Assembly (NCBI RefSeq): GCF_014836715.1
Contig: NZ_JACSQI010000002.1
Location: 491,136-555,135, forward strand
Length of the DNA: 64,000 nt
Source: Escherichia whittamii
GTDB taxonomy: Bacteria; Pseudomonadota; Gammaproteobacteria; Enterobacterales; Enterobacteriaceae
Reading direction: 5' to 3'
Shown: positions 35,125-44,119 of the stretch, piece after piece
How the letters are laid out: every line of letters begins with the position of its first letter
How positions within the stretch are numbered: position 1 is the stretch's first letter
Translations under genes and position numbers: made by a program
The notes under the pieces: generated by a model
Database searches by the model: none
Seen by the model: the letters and a program-made list of their open reading frames with translations, nothing else
What the model was told of the DNA's origin: nothing

Positions 35125-35253
35125 ATCGCGAGAACGGGGCGAATATTAACGATGCCCATCCACAATGTCAAAGCCTGTTTTTTAATTTTGAATCGTTTGC
35201 TGAAATAATCTGCGTTTTGTCGTTTATTCCGACACATCTGGCTTTTATTCATA

Positions 35254-36711
35254 CTATTTATGCTCGGGACGAGGGTATTTCCATAGCCATCGCCCTGTAA
35301 CCATTCGCCAGTAAAACAGCACAGCCCGCACGGCCCAGTCGGCAAACATCCCCATCCAGACCCCAACCACACCCCAGCCAAGCATGATTCCCAGCACATA
35401 ACCGACTACTACCCGGCATCCCCACATACTTAACATAGAAACCCACATGGCGTAGCGTGCATCTCGAGCGCCTTTAAAACCGGCGGGCAGTACCCAGGAG
35501 GCAGACCAAATCGGCATAAATAAAGCATTCAACCAAATAAGAATCACAACGACATGTTTAACCTGCGGATCCTGGGTATAAAACGACGCCATAATCCCGG
35601 CAAAGGGGGCTGTTAACCAGGCTATTGCCGTTAATCCTATAGTGGACAGCCAGAACACATGCCTCAATTGAATTTCTGCTTGCGCTCTCTGCCCTACCCC
35701 CAACCTTCGACCCGTAATGATTGTAGAAGCAGATCCAAGTGCACTTCCTGGTAAATTGATAAGAGCTGCAATCGAAAAAGCGATAAAATTCCCGGCAATA
35801 ACACTCGTCCCCATCCCGGCAACAAACATTTGTGTTAATAACCGCCCACTGGTAAATAATACGGATTCCACACTTGCTGGAATACCAATCCCCATGACTT
35901 CCCAGATAATGCTGAAATTCAATGGCTTAAAATAGCTTTTTAACGAGATCCGTAACGCAGGATTAAAACCAATCGCCAGAACCCACAAAATGGCGACAGT
36001 GCCAATATAACGGGAAATAGTTAATCCCAGTCCTGCCCCGACAAACCCCAACCCCTGCCATGAGAAAAGACCGTAAATCAATATGCCGCTAATAATGATA
36101 TTAAGGATATTCAGACTACCATTTATAAGAAGCGGTATTTTCGTATTCCCTGCACCGCGAAGTGCTCCGCTGCCAATCAAGGTGATAGCCGCCGCAGGAT
36201 AACTGATGACTGTCAGTTCCAGATAAGTCAGCGCCAGTGCTTTCACCTGTGTCGTGGCCTCACCTGCAACAAAATCGATAATTTGCTCACCAAAATGATG
36301 AATAAGCGCTGCCAACAGTACGGCAAACAATGTCATGATCACCAATGACTGCCGCGTCGCTACCCTCGCTCGCCGTCGATCACGCTTACCGAGGCTAAAT
36401 GCCACAACGACTGTAGTACCAAGGTCGATAGCTGCAAAAAAAGCCATAACGACCATATTGAAACTGTCCGCCAACCCAACGCCTGCCATTGCATCTTTTC
36501 CCAGCCAACTGACCAGAAATGTGCTCAGTACGCCCATCAACAGGACACAGGCATTCTCCATAAAGATAGGAACAGCAAGTGGAGTTATCTCACGCCAGAA
36601 CAACACTTTGTAGCTCTTACGTTTTGCGTGCCAGCGAGTGCCGTGAACAACCTGGCGTAAAGCTGAGGAGATATTCAAAACTGACCTTAATTGCAGAAAG
36701 TGAAACCACAT
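35254..36711 (-). CDS. yeeO: YeeO, MATE-family flavin exporter
   Basis: Inner-membrane multidrug/MATE (DinF/NorM type) transporter with twelve hydrophobic segments, reported to export FMN and FAD and to affect dipeptide resistance. Typical features are ITPLAVPIFMENACVLLMG in TM1 and GSGALRGAGNTKIPL after TM6. I favour the ATG at 36711 (485 aa); the frame remains open to an ATG at 36864, but that start would lie beyond the -10 box of the divergent asnU promoter. The C-terminus ends WKYPRPEHK, about ten residues shorter than the K-12 protein I remember. Confidence 0.88.
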   Translation of the reverse strand: MWFHFLQLRSVLNISSALRQVVHGTRWHAKRKSYKVLFWREITPLAVPIFMENACVLLMGVLSTFLVSWLGKDAMAGVGLADSFNMVVMAFFAAIDLGTTVVVAFSLGKRDRRRARVATRQSLVIMTLFAVLLAALIHHFGEQIIDFVAGEATTQVKALALTYLELTVISYPAAAITLIGSGALRGAGNTKIPLLINGSLNILNIIISGILIYGLFSWQGLGFVGAGLGLTISRYIGTVAILWVLAIGFNPALRISLKSYFKPLNFSIIWEVMGIGIPASVESVLFTSGRLLTQMFVAGMGTSVIAGNFIAFSIAALINLPGSALGSASTIITGRRLGVGQRAQAEIQLRHVFWLSTIGLTAIAWLTAPFAGIMASFYTQDPQVKHVVVILIWLNALFMPIWSASWVLPAGFKGARDARYAMWVSMLSMWGCRVVVGYVLGIMLGWGVVGVWMGMFADWAVRAVLFYWRMVTGRWLWKYPRPEHK

Positions 36712-36827
36712 TTCAAATAATGAGGGAGAATCAGCAAAGCTGCAAAGATTTTCGCCAGCAAATTGTCTGCAAATGCAACAAACTGTTGATAGAAACGGCA
36801 AACGGTTGAGAAATTTAAAAATCAGGT

Positions 36828-36855
36828 TTGACAAAAAATTTTTCGCCGTTAAGAT
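36828..36855 (+). promoter_or_regulatory. asnU promoter
   Basis: Consensus -35 TTGACA (36828-36833), 16-bp spacer, -10 TAAGAT (36850-36855) and a GTGCCTC discriminator, 16 bp before the mature tRNA. Confidence 0.85.
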
Positions 36856-36871
36856 GTGCCTCAACAGCGAT

Positions 36872-36947
36872 TCCTCTGTAGTTCAGTCGGTAGAACGGCG
36901 GACTGTTAATCCGTATGTCACTGGTTCGAGTCCAGTCAGAGGAGCCA
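36872..36947 (+). tRNA. asnU: tRNA-Asn(GUU), asnU position
   Basis: 76 nt, identical to the other Asn tRNAs, between yeeO and cbl, with its own terminator right after (36957-36983) and no island. Confidence 0.97.
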
Positions 36948-36956
36948 GATTTCTGA

Positions 36957-36983
36957 AAAGCCCGTTTTATAGCGGGCTTTTTG
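36957..36983 (+). terminator. asnU terminator
   Basis: AAAAGCCCG-TTTTATA-GCGGGCTTTTTG hairpin, also able to stop cbl transcription, which ends at 36984 from the other side. Confidence 0.85.
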
Positions 36984-37934
36984 TTATATCTGATAATCAA
37001 TTTCCTCTTCACTGTTTTCCATCACCTGTTGCTTAATATCCTCAACCGACAGTCCTGCGTTGCACAGTTCCAGAAAACGCCAGACATAGTTACGCTGTAA
37101 TTGTCCTCGTTTTAGCCCCAACCAGACGGTATTAGCATCAAAAAGATGGCGCGTTTCCAGACGGATTAAATTTTCTTCCTCTTGTTCGCCACTGGATTGC
37201 TCGGCTACTATTCCAATCCCCAGACCAAGAGCGACGTAGGTTTTGATGACATCAGAATCCTGCGCACTCAATACAATATCTGCCAGCAAACCTTTGCGGA
37301 CAAATGCGTCATCAATACGCGAGCGGCCTGTAATTCCCTGCCGGTAAGTGATCAACGGCCACTTCGCTATTGATTCCAGCGTCAATGGCGTAATTTTGGT
37401 TAAGGGGTGATTAACTGGAACGAGCAAACTATGATGCCAACGAAACCATGGGAAGGCGACGAGTTGCAGATCATTGCTCAGACGCTCACTGGCGATGCCA
37501 ATATCAGCCTCGCCATTTTGCAGCAACGTCGCAATTTCCTGTGGTGTCCCCTGGATAAGCTCAAGCCGCACTTCCGGGAAAAGTTCGCGAAAGGCTTTAA
37601 TAACCTCCGGCAAGCTGTAGCGTGCCTGGGTATGCGTCGTTGCGATAGTGAGAACGCCAGATGTATTGTTGGTAAAAAGATCGGCAAGTCGACGAACATT
37701 ACTGGCTTCATTCAAAATGCGTTCTGCAATGACCAGCAATGCTTTGCCCGGTTCAGTCATACCAAGCAGCCGCTTGCCCCGACGAACGAATATTTCTATT
37801 CCAAGCTCATCCTCCAGCTCTCGAATATGACGGCTAACGCCTGACTGTGAGGTAAAAAGCATATTCGCAACCTCTGTCAGGTTGTAATCCTGACGCGCAG
37901 CCTCGCGGATTATCTTTAGTTGTTGGAAATTCAC
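36984..37934 (-). CDS. cbl: Cbl, LysR-type regulator of sulfur starvation genes
   Basis: This 316-aa CysB-like regulator activates tau and ssu operons for taurine and alkanesulfonate use and senses adenosine phosphosulfate. The N-terminal helix-turn-helix is YNLTEVANMLFTSQSGVSRHIRELEDELG and the effector domain includes TTHTQARYSLPEVIKAF, the CysB-family signature around the ligand pocket. It is near-identical to the K-12 protein as recalled. nac lies upstream on the same strand, and Nac is known to affect cbl. Confidence 0.96.
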   Translation of the reverse strand: MNFQQLKIIREAARQDYNLTEVANMLFTSQSGVSRHIRELEDELGIEIFVRRGKRLLGMTEPGKALLVIAERILNEASNVRRLADLFTNNTSGVLTIATTHTQARYSLPEVIKAFRELFPEVRLELIQGTPQEIATLLQNGEADIGIASERLSNDLQLVAFPWFRWHHSLLVPVNHPLTKITPLTLESIAKWPLITYRQGITGRSRIDDAFVRKGLLADIVLSAQDSDVIKTYVALGLGIGIVAEQSSGEQEEENLIRLETRHLFDANTVWLGLKRGQLQRNYVWRFLELCNAGLSVEDIKQQVMENSEEEIDYQI

Positions 37935-38035
37935 GGTAAACTCCGGGCAGATCAGACATTCCGCTATTGTTAAAGTCTAACGCCCGGCATAACAAATAAT
38001 AAAAACCCGCATCTTATTCCATCCAGATATAACGT

Positions 38036-38953
38036 TTAGCTAACCAATTGCCATTGTCTTTTTTCCATGACTGGAGAACTAATCACTGACAATAACAGTT
38101 CTTTCACTGCCTGCGCCTGCGGCGACAGGTTTGCTCTGGCGGGTATATTCAATGACAAGGAGAGACTCATTGACGGCGTGGTAATACGTGACATCCAACC
38201 GTTAACTGCGCCACATAACGAGTACGCGGCCGATTCGGGTAATACTGCAACCCCCATGCCGCTGGCGATCGCTGCGGTAAGCGTAGCGATAGACTCAATT
38301 TCACCGATGACTTTTGCCGTGAGTCGCCGTAGAGAAAATGCCTCATCAACGCGGAGTCTCACGGCACTGTAATCGCCGGGAAGAAAGAGGTTCATTTGCG
38401 CTATAGCATTAACATCAACGCTTTGCCCTGGGCAATTCTGAGTTCCGACAAGAAAAAGATCTTCTTTTAACAAAGCCTGGCTGGATACGCCTACCACAGG
38501 GGAATGCTCGTAAATTACCGCCATATCAAGCTGACAATTTATAAGTTTATCGTTAAGAACAGCGCCACTATTTTCATGTAAAGAGATAACCACTTCCGGA
38601 AATTCGGCACGTACCGCCTGTAATAAGGGCATGGTGATCGCCGACGCAGCAGTTCCTGGCGCAAAGCCAATCGAAACTTGACCCGATAATGTCTGACCTA
38701 CGTTATGTACCGCCAGTTGGGCCTGTTCACACTGACGCAAAATGGCCCGCGCATGCGCATAGAGTATTTTTCCGGCATCTGTTGGGGTAACGCCACGTTT
38801 AGTGCGAATCAAAAGTTGTTGGTCCAGCTCGCCTTCCAGTGTGGCGACCTGCTGACTGAGCGCAGGCTGCGCGATATGCAACACTTCGGCAGCCTGGGTC
38901 AGGCTACCAATATCTACAATTTTTACGAAGTATTTCAGGCGTCTGAAGTTCAT
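38036..38953 (-). CDS. nac: Nac, nitrogen assimilation LysR-type regulator
   Basis: The 305-aa LysR protein starts at MNFRRLKYFV (38953), ten codons inside the longer frame, as in K-12. The helix-turn-helix is GSLTQAAEVLHIAQPALSQQVATLEGEL. Nac couples sigma-70 promoters to nitrogen limitation and has no small-molecule effector. A sigma-54 promoter is visible upstream (39009-39025), consistent with NtrC control. Confidence 0.96.
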   Translation of the reverse strand: MNFRRLKYFVKIVDIGSLTQAAEVLHIAQPALSQQVATLEGELDQQLLIRTKRGVTPTDAGKILYAHARAILRQCEQAQLAVHNVGQTLSGQVSIGFAPGTAASAITMPLLQAVRAEFPEVVISLHENSGAVLNDKLINCQLDMAVIYEHSPVVGVSSQALLKEDLFLVGTQNCPGQSVDVNAIAQMNLFLPGDYSAVRLRVDEAFSLRRLTAKVIGEIESIATLTAAIASGMGVAVLPESAAYSLCGAVNGWMSRITTPSMSLSLSLNIPARANLSPQAQAVKELLLSVISSPVMEKRQWQLVS

Positions 38954-39008
38954 GTTGCCTCCGGTTTTTAAGAATCGGCCCAAGTGCCGCCATTACTTAC
39001 AACCAGAT

Positions 39009-39025
39009 TGCAAAATGCTTGCCAG
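39009..39025 (-). promoter_or_regulatory. Sigma-54 promoter of nac
   Basis: On the minus strand CTGGCAAGCATTTTGCA matches the -24/-12 consensus CTGGCACGN4TTGCA with correct GG-GC spacing, about 56 bp before the nac start codon. NtrC-activated sigma-54 transcription of nac is established. Confidence 0.85.
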
Positions 39026-39230
39026 TTTTATTTTGTCGTTGATGCGCAAGCTAACCGCCTGTCAAATAAGAGATTATGATAGTTTCGTCATTTGCTCTTG
39101 TTATCAGAAAAAGCGTTCCCTGCCCCATGACAGAAGGGTATGCACCACGATGGTTCATTACCCAAAAGATTGAAAGCTCACCACTTTGTTGAAATTGGCA
39201 GCAAACAAACTAAAAAATGCATTTCCCCCT

Positions 39231-39259
39231 TTGACATCCCCATGCACTGCCATTAATAT
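39231..39259 (+). promoter_or_regulatory. asnV promoter
   Basis: Perfect -35 TTGACA (39231-39236), 17-bp spacer, -10 TAATAT (39254-39259) and a GCGCCCC discriminator typical of stringently controlled stable-RNA genes. Confidence 0.88.
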
Positions 39260-39277
39260 GCGCCCCGTTCACACGAT

Positions 39278-39353
39278 TCCTCTGTAGTTCAGTCGGTAGA
39301 ACGGCGGACTGTTAATCCGTATGTCACTGGTTCGAGTCCAGTCAGAGGAGCCA
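39278..39353 (+). tRNA. asnV: tRNA-Asn(GUU), asnV position
   Basis: 76 nt, identical to the other three, between nac and erfK. Its 3' end is the left attachment site of island C; the native terminator is now 3.7 kb away at 43074. Confidence 0.97.
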
Positions 39354-39506
39354 GATTTTAGTCTTGAGACATCTCTATGAGTCTTAAGATGTTTAAAAAC
39401 AAGAAATTATATTTACCCGGTTGTTTCAAAAGAAACCACCGGGTTTTTTGATGTCCATGGTTTTTGGGGGCTTCACGGTTCAGCGAGCAAAAGGAGCCCC
39501 CACGCT

Positions 39507-39674
39507 ATAGCATTAACAGACACAGCTATTCGCAAGACTAAATCCTCTGACAACCCCTTCAAAATGACAGACAGTTCCGGACTGTACCTATTGGTCAAAC
39601 ATAATGGTTCAAAACACTGGTACATGAAGTACCGTATCGACGGCAAAGAGAAAAAGTTAGCCTTTGTCCCCTGA
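39507..39674 (+). pseudogene. Integrase remnant with ATG changed to ATA
   Basis: Codons from 39507 match the first about 54 residues of the island B integrase (ALTDTAIRKTKSSDNPFKMT, SSGLYLLVKHNGSKHWYMKY, RIDGKEKKLAF) and then stop at TGA 39672-39674. The start codon is ATA where island B has ATG, and the preceding about 120 bp including the GGAGCCCCCACGCTAT leader is also homologous. The gene is therefore both startless and truncated. Confidence 0.88.
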
Positions 39675-39744
39675 TCACGCTGCGTAAGGTGTATCGGTTT
39701 TGTCAAAGTACCTGACGCTCGTGGATATGTATTTGTCGGGATAA

Positions 39745-40665
39745 TCAGTCAATACACGGTTCTGTTACCCCTGTCAGGAAATCGATAAATTTTCTGACCT
39801 TTAACGGTAGAAAGCGCTTATATGGATAGATAATCATAAAGGGTCGGGAGGTGCCGCCAAAGCCAGGCAATAGCTCAATCAACTCTCCGCGCTTTAACTC
39901 ATCCTCGACGCTAAATCGGTAAACCTGCATCACACCTGCGCTGTTTTTAACTAACGTCAGGGTCGCAAGATAATCTTCCCGACAGACTAACCGCCCGCTG
40001 GTTTCAATTCTGAATTCCCGTTTTTTTTCCATAAACGACCAGGGGGCAGGACGGCCATTGCCCGGAAGGATGTACTGAATGCAGTTGTGATGCGCCAAAT
40101 CGGTGGGAGTGGTCGGGGCCGGATGATTTCGCAGATATGACGGCGTCGCGACAACAATAAGTTCAGCATCTTCCAGGCGGCGCGCAACCAGACCAGAGTC
40201 GAGCAGTTCGCTGCCGCGAATGGCCAGATCAAATTTGTCTTCAGAGAAATCAATATTCTGATCGCTCACTTCCAGATTCACTGTCAGCTCAGGATAAAGG
40301 GCGCAAAATTCAGACAACCGTGGCAGCAGGCGAAAGTGCGCGTAAAGCGAGGGAGCGCTGATACTGAGAGTGCCAACAGGAATCTGCTGTTGATCAGATA
40401 TTTTTTCCTCTGCCTCCACGAACTGGTTCAGCGCCCTGCGGCAATCCAGATAGTAACGCTGGCCGATGTCTGTCGGACGCATGCTGCGTGTTGTTCTAAT
40501 AAATAATCGTGTTTGCAGCCGTTTCTCCAGTCTGGCGACAGAGCGGCTGACGGCGGCTGGCGTTACACCTGCCGCCGCTGCGGCGGCAGTAAAGCTACCA
40601 GTTTCAACTGTCAGGCAAAATAGTTCGATACTGCCCAACTGGAGATCGTCAAAATAGCGCCGCAC
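39745..40665 (-). CDS. LysR-family transcriptional regulator
   Basis: A 306-aa LysR regulator of the CrgA/PecT-like group: MRRYFDDLQLGSIELFCLTV, HTH GSFTAAAAAAGVTPAAVSRSVARLEKRL, TRSMRPTDIGQRYY, and a periplasmic-binding-like effector domain. It is divergent from the SDR gene with a 119-bp shared upstream region, the usual arrangement in which the LysR protein controls the neighbouring enzyme. Target and effector are unknown. Confidence 0.88.
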   Translation of the reverse strand: MRRYFDDLQLGSIELFCLTVETGSFTAAAAAAGVTPAAVSRSVARLEKRLQTRLFIRTTRSMRPTDIGQRYYLDCRRALNQFVEAEEKISDQQQIPVGTLSISAPSLYAHFRLLPRLSEFCALYPELTVNLEVSDQNIDFSEDKFDLAIRGSELLDSGLVARRLEDAELIVVATPSYLRNHPAPTTPTDLAHHNCIQYILPGNGRPAPWSFMEKKREFRIETSGRLVCREDYLATLTLVKNSAGVMQVYRFSVEDELKRGELIELLPGFGGTSRPFMIIYPYKRFLPLKVRKFIDFLTGVTEPCID

Positions 40666-40784
40666 ACTGCTTCCTCATTTATTACATTATGTATTAATTA
40701 AAATTCATTAAGCCCTGTTTTTCAACTTCTGGGTATGAATTAACGTTCATGTCACGCAACTAACTTCCTGAAAGAGGACATAAC

Positions 40785-41525
40785 ATGAACAGAACGAAAA
40801 CGGTTATTGTGACGGGCGCATCAAGTGGTCTGGGTTTAGCGATTGCACAGGCCTTTTTGGCCAGGAATTATAATGTTGTCGCGAACGCTCGATCACTTCA
40901 GCGATTGCAAAACATGGCTGATGGTCTGGGCAACCCGCGTAATTTGCTGCTAGTGCCGGGTGATATCTCACTCCCTGAAACGGCAGCCAACTTATTCACC
41001 CTGTCTGAGAAGCACTTCGGGCAGGTCGATATTCTGGTCAACAATGCGGGTATTTTTATTGCAAAACCCGTTACTGACTATACGCCCCAGGACGTCGTTT
41101 CCATGACAGACACTAATCTTAAGGGCTTCTTCTATCCGGCGCAGGCTGCGGCACGCCACATGTCACAGCGTGGTTCAGGGCATATCATTACCATCACGGC
41201 GTCAATCGCGATGCAGCCTAACCGTAAAATCCCGGCATTGTTACCCGTGCTGATTAAAGGTGGGTTGAATCAGGCGATCCGCGGGCTAGCGCTGGAACTG
41301 GCGCCGCATAATATTATGGTTAATGGCGTTGCGCCCGGCGTCATCGCGACTCCTATGCATGAGTCGGATGAACAGAGTCTGGAGTTTTTAAAGGGGCTGG
41401 CTCCGACTGAACGGATTGGGCACCCCCAGGATATCGTTGATGCGGTGCTTTATCTGGCCGACTCTACTTTTGTCACAGGAACAGTGCTGACGGTAGATGG
41501 TGGTGCCAGCGCAGGTGTCTGGTAA
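40785..41525 (+). CDS. Short-chain dehydrogenase/reductase
   Basis: A 246-aa classical SDR: NAD(P)-binding TVIVTGASSGLGLAIAQ (TG-x3-G-x-G, residues about 6-23), NNAGIFIA (NNAG motif), and DGGAS near the C-terminus. The catalytic Tyr of the usual Y-x3-K is not evident: at its place the sequence reads ALLPVLIKGGLNQAI, with Leu where Tyr is expected and Lys kept, preceded by TITASIA. Either this member is inactive or the site differs. RBS AAAGAGG precedes the ATG. Probably regulated by the divergent LysR protein; substrate unknown. Confidence 0.85.
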   Translation: MNRTKTVIVTGASSGLGLAIAQAFLARNYNVVANARSLQRLQNMADGLGNPRNLLLVPGDISLPETAANLFTLSEKHFGQVDILVNNAGIFIAKPVTDYTPQDVVSMTDTNLKGFFYPAQAAARHMSQRGSGHIITITASIAMQPNRKIPALLPVLIKGGLNQAIRGLALELAPHNIMVNGVAPGVIATPMHESDEQSLEFLKGLAPTERIGHPQDIVDAVLYLADSTFVTGTVLTVDGGASAGVW

Positions 41526-41537
41526 GGAGAGTGTACG

Positions 41538-41681
41538 ATGTCTTATGTCAATATCAAGGTCACCAGGGAAGGCGTCAGCGCTGAACATAAACGACTGCTG
41601 ATTGAAGCCATTAGCCCGCTGATGATACTGATTACATTCGGTGTCATCCTTTGCGTCATAGGCTGCCGTAAATTTTCCTGA
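41538..41681 (+). pseudogene. Truncated 4-oxalocrotonate tautomerase-like fragment
   Basis: The 47-codon frame starts MSYVNIKVTREGVSAEHKRL, like tautomerase family proteins, and is coupled to the SDR (RBS AAGGAG). After about residue 24 it changes to an unrelated hydrophobic tail (ILITFGVILCVIGCRKFS), so a junction lies near 41609. The catalytic Pro that follows Met in the family is Ser here. A non-functional remnant is most likely; an accidental short membrane peptide is the alternative. Confidence 0.65.
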
Positions 41682-41822
41682 TAAAATTCAGTCCAGTCTG
41701 TCAGTACTGACCGGGCGTTCTATCTGGAAAACTCGTCTTTATGTTCACCGAACCAAGCGTTTTCCAATGTAAAAATAAACCTCTTCCTCTGGCACAGGGC
41801 TGCTGTTGCAGCCCTGACAACC

Positions 41823-42296
41823 TTAGACTTCAATCGACTCCGAGATCTCTAACGCATCATCGACCTCAATTCCCAGATAACGGACTGTGCTCTCCAGTTT
41901 CTTATGACCTAACAGAAGTTGGATCACCCGAAGATTCTTAATTTTCTTGTAGATTAGGTAATGTTTTGTTCTTCTTATGGAATGTGTGCTGTAAAGCGAA
42001 TCGTCGAGAACAAGCTTTGCTACTCCCCCATGAAAAATTCGGTTGTATTGACGGGTTGATATGTGCTGGTTAGTACCAACACGAGATCGGAACAAGAAGT
42101 CTTTACTGTGCAAGTTGCCAAGCTTTATCAATGCAGCAACAGCTTCTCTTATCCCTTTGGTTATCTCGAATTGCACAGGGCTACCGGTTTTCTGTTGCAA
42201 CACCGTTGCTCTGCTTGAAACAGAGCTACCATATGCAACATCAGATACTTTGAGTCTGACCAGATCACAGCCCCGAAGCTTACTGTCCAGGGCCAT
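41823..42296 (-). pseudogene. 5'-truncated tyrosine recombinase
   Basis: 157 codons of the common small proteobacterial integrase family: LALFNMALDSKLRGCDLVRL, QQKTGSPVQFEI, catalytic H-x-x-R in YSTHSIRRTKHYL, LLLGHKKLESTVRYLGIEV with the H and Tyr, and the family end DDALEISESIEV. Homology continues about 20 codons upstream of the first ATG (IWGIRIRLELEGKTRDLALF) to a TAA near 42383, but no start codon is found there, so the N-terminal part has been lost. Activity is doubtful. Confidence 0.75.
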
Positions 42297-42476
42297 ATTG
42301 AACAGAGCTAAATCGCGCGTTTTACCTTCCAGTTCAAGTCGGATTCGGATACCCCAGATATGAGATATCTGAAGTGGTCTTTTTTAGCCTATGATACGGT
42401 CTTTGTTCCACGGTGACGTGTTCATATTCAAATCTCTGAGTTCAAGAACTCTTTCTTAACAACGAAAGGCCATAAA

Positions 42477-42818
42477 ATGAATATCGAAGCATTTGCTTTT
42501 GGCACCACTAACTGGGGTGAAGTCGAAAAAACAGAACATCCAGGGGAAACAGGCATGGCCTACTGGCGCACACAATTTTTTGGTCACAAGCCAAACCAAA
42601 TCCGTGTGCGAATGGTTGAATATACCCCAGGTTACCTTGCGGATCATTGGTGCAGTAAAGGTCATGTCCTTTTATGCCTGGAGGGTGAACTCGAAACACT
42701 ACTCGCAGATGGCCGCAAATTCACTTTAACTGCGGGGATGAGTTATCAGGTTGGTGATAACGCAGAATCACATCAGTCCAGAACGGAGACAGGAGCAAAA
42801 CTCTTTATCGTGGACTGA
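42477..42818 (+). CDS. DHCW-motif cupin-fold protein
   Basis: A 113-aa single-domain cupin. The name-giving DHWCSKGH segment (the DHCW-family motif region) and CLEGELETLLADGRKFTL form the first cupin motif, and YQVGDNAESHQSRTETGAKLFIVD the second, with metal-ligand His candidates at both. The start ATG has AACGAAAGG upstream. Family members are small metal-binding proteins of unknown function. It sits alone in the asnV mini-island. Confidence 0.8.
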   Translation: MNIEAFAFGTTNWGEVEKTEHPGETGMAYWRTQFFGHKPNQIRVRMVEYTPGYLADHWCSKGHVLLCLEGELETLLADGRKFTLTAGMSYQVGDNAESHQSRTETGAKLFIVD

Positions 42819-42865
42819 CGGATTCATCGTTGTTGCGATTGTGACGTCCGATTCCAGCTGTGAGT

Positions 42866-43048
42866 TCAACTGATAGACGCAACACACTTATTGAACCGTT
42901 CTGCGGGTGATTCATAGTCTAGCGTTTTTCTCAGCCTCTCGTTGAGCTGTCTGGCAACACTGTTTAGTCTTTGTTGGCTGTGAACTGATAAGTCAGTTCC
43001 TTTTGGAAAATACTGTCTGAGTAATCTGTTTGTATTTTCATTTGAGCC
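42866..43048 (-). pseudogene. IS30-family transposase C-terminal remnant
   Basis: The frame from about 43048 reads [20 protein letters not shown], then [20 protein letters not shown] and [12 protein letters not shown], the conserved end of IS30-family DDE transposases, including the catalytic Glu of the N-E-N motif. The rest of the transposase and the IS ends are missing. It abuts the right attachment copy of the island. Confidence 0.85.
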
Positions 43049-43073
43049 GCATCCAACCAGAAGAGCCAGATTC

Positions 43074-43104
43074 AAAAAAGCCTGCTTTCGAGCAGGTTTT
43101 TTGC
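43074..43104 (+). terminator. Original asnV terminator, now displaced
   Basis: AAAAAAGCCTGCTTTCGAGCAGG with a T run lies directly after the right att copy. It resembles the hairpin beyond the asnT islands at 7013-7042. Confidence 0.8.
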
Positions 43105-43123
43105 TTTCTACGTAACAACTATT

Positions 43124-44056
43124 TTAAAACATCTGCCTCGCCCCAGAATTAACTTGCACTGGCATTCCTGAACGACGCTGCAAGGCTGCGTTTGCGCGAT
43201 TTACATCAACTTCTTGTCCGTTGATAAACGCCTGCAATGAAGGAGTTACCGGCAGTGGCACTTTTCTGTCGGACTCATATTCCGCCCGATTGCGCGACAA
43301 CGGTTCATGAACTTCCAGCCACTTTGAGCCATCCAGTTCCGTTGTATATTTCACCGGCTGATCGATAATTTGCACGCGCGTCCCGACTGGAACATTATCG
43401 AATAAATACTTTATGTCATCTTTGCGCAGACGAATACAGCCCTGGCTCACCCGTAAGCCAATGCCAAAATTGGCATTAGTACCATGGATGGCATAAAGCC
43501 GACCAATATAGATGGCATAAAGCCCCATAGGATTATCGGGTCCAGCGGGGACAAATGCTGGCAGGCTCTCCCCACGTTTCGCATATTCGCGGCGAGTATT
43601 AGGGGTTGGCGTCCAGGTCGGCGCTTCTTGTTTGCGTTCAACGGCTGTCACCCAATTGCGCGGCGTTTCACGCCCGGCCTGACCGATGCCGATAGGAAAA
43701 ACTTCCACAGTATTACTGTCTGGCGGGTAGTAATAAAGACGCATCTCGGCGACGTTAACTACAATCCCTTTACGAACAGTGGCGGGCAAAATCAATTGCT
43801 GCGGAATGGTGAGTTGCGAGCCAGACTTCGGCAAAAAAACGTCAACTCCCGGATTCGCTTCCAGCATATTACTCAGCCCTTGCCCGTACTGCGCAGCAAA
43901 GGTTTCAAGCGGCTGGGTATTGCGATCGGGAACCGTAACCGTAAGAGGCTGCCCAACTAAACGGCTACCCTCTGGAGGGAGTGGATAAGTTACCGCCAGG
44001 CTATTATGGCTGGCAAAAAGCAGAACAAATGAGCAAAGAATATTTACACGACGCAT
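43124..44056 (-). CDS. erfK: ErfK (LdtA) L,D-transpeptidase
   Basis: This 310-aa periplasmic enzyme, one of those that attach Braun lipoprotein to peptidoglycan, starts at [10 protein letters not shown] with a signal peptide ending near [13 protein letters not shown] LysM-like segment follows ([24 protein letters not shown]), then the YkuD domain with [23 protein letters not shown] carrying the catalytic His and Cys. An ATG one codon upstream is equally possible. It matches K-12 ErfK as recalled. Confidence 0.95.
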   Translation of the reverse strand: MRRVNILCSFVLLFASHNSLAVTYPLPPEGSRLVGQPLTVTVPDRNTQPLETFAAQYGQGLSNMLEANPGVDVFLPKSGSQLTIPQQLILPATVRKGIVVNVAEMRLYYYPPDSNTVEVFPIGIGQAGRETPRNWVTAVERKQEAPTWTPTPNTRREYAKRGESLPAFVPAGPDNPMGLYAIYIGRLYAIHGTNANFGIGLRVSQGCIRLRKDDIKYLFDNVPVGTRVQIIDQPVKYTTELDGSKWLEVHEPLSRNRAEYESDRKVPLPVTPSLQAFINGQEVDVNRANAALQRRSGMPVQVNSGARQMF

Positions 44057-44119
44057 CATGTCCCTTTCCTAAGTCGCGAAAGCTATCCGATAAGTATAGC
44101 TTTATCTGGCTTTTCGTTT

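Larger units (their letters stand above)
39343..43072 (+). mobile_element. Decayed mini-island at asnV (island C)
   Basis: Left end is the tRNA 3' end CAGAGGAGCCAGATT (39343-39357); right end is CAGAAGAGCCAGATT (43058-43072), 14 of 15 identical, followed directly by the old tRNA terminator. Contents: integrase remnant, LysR regulator, SDR, tautomerase fragment, truncated recombinase, cupin gene, IS30-family remnant. The broken integrase makes it non-mobile. Confidence 0.82.

Noticed and set aside
36712..36864. 51-codon N-terminal extension of YeeO
   Set aside because: The start codon would fall between the -10 box of asnU and the tRNA, leaving no room for a leader; a later Met is more likely, although some annotations use the longer form.
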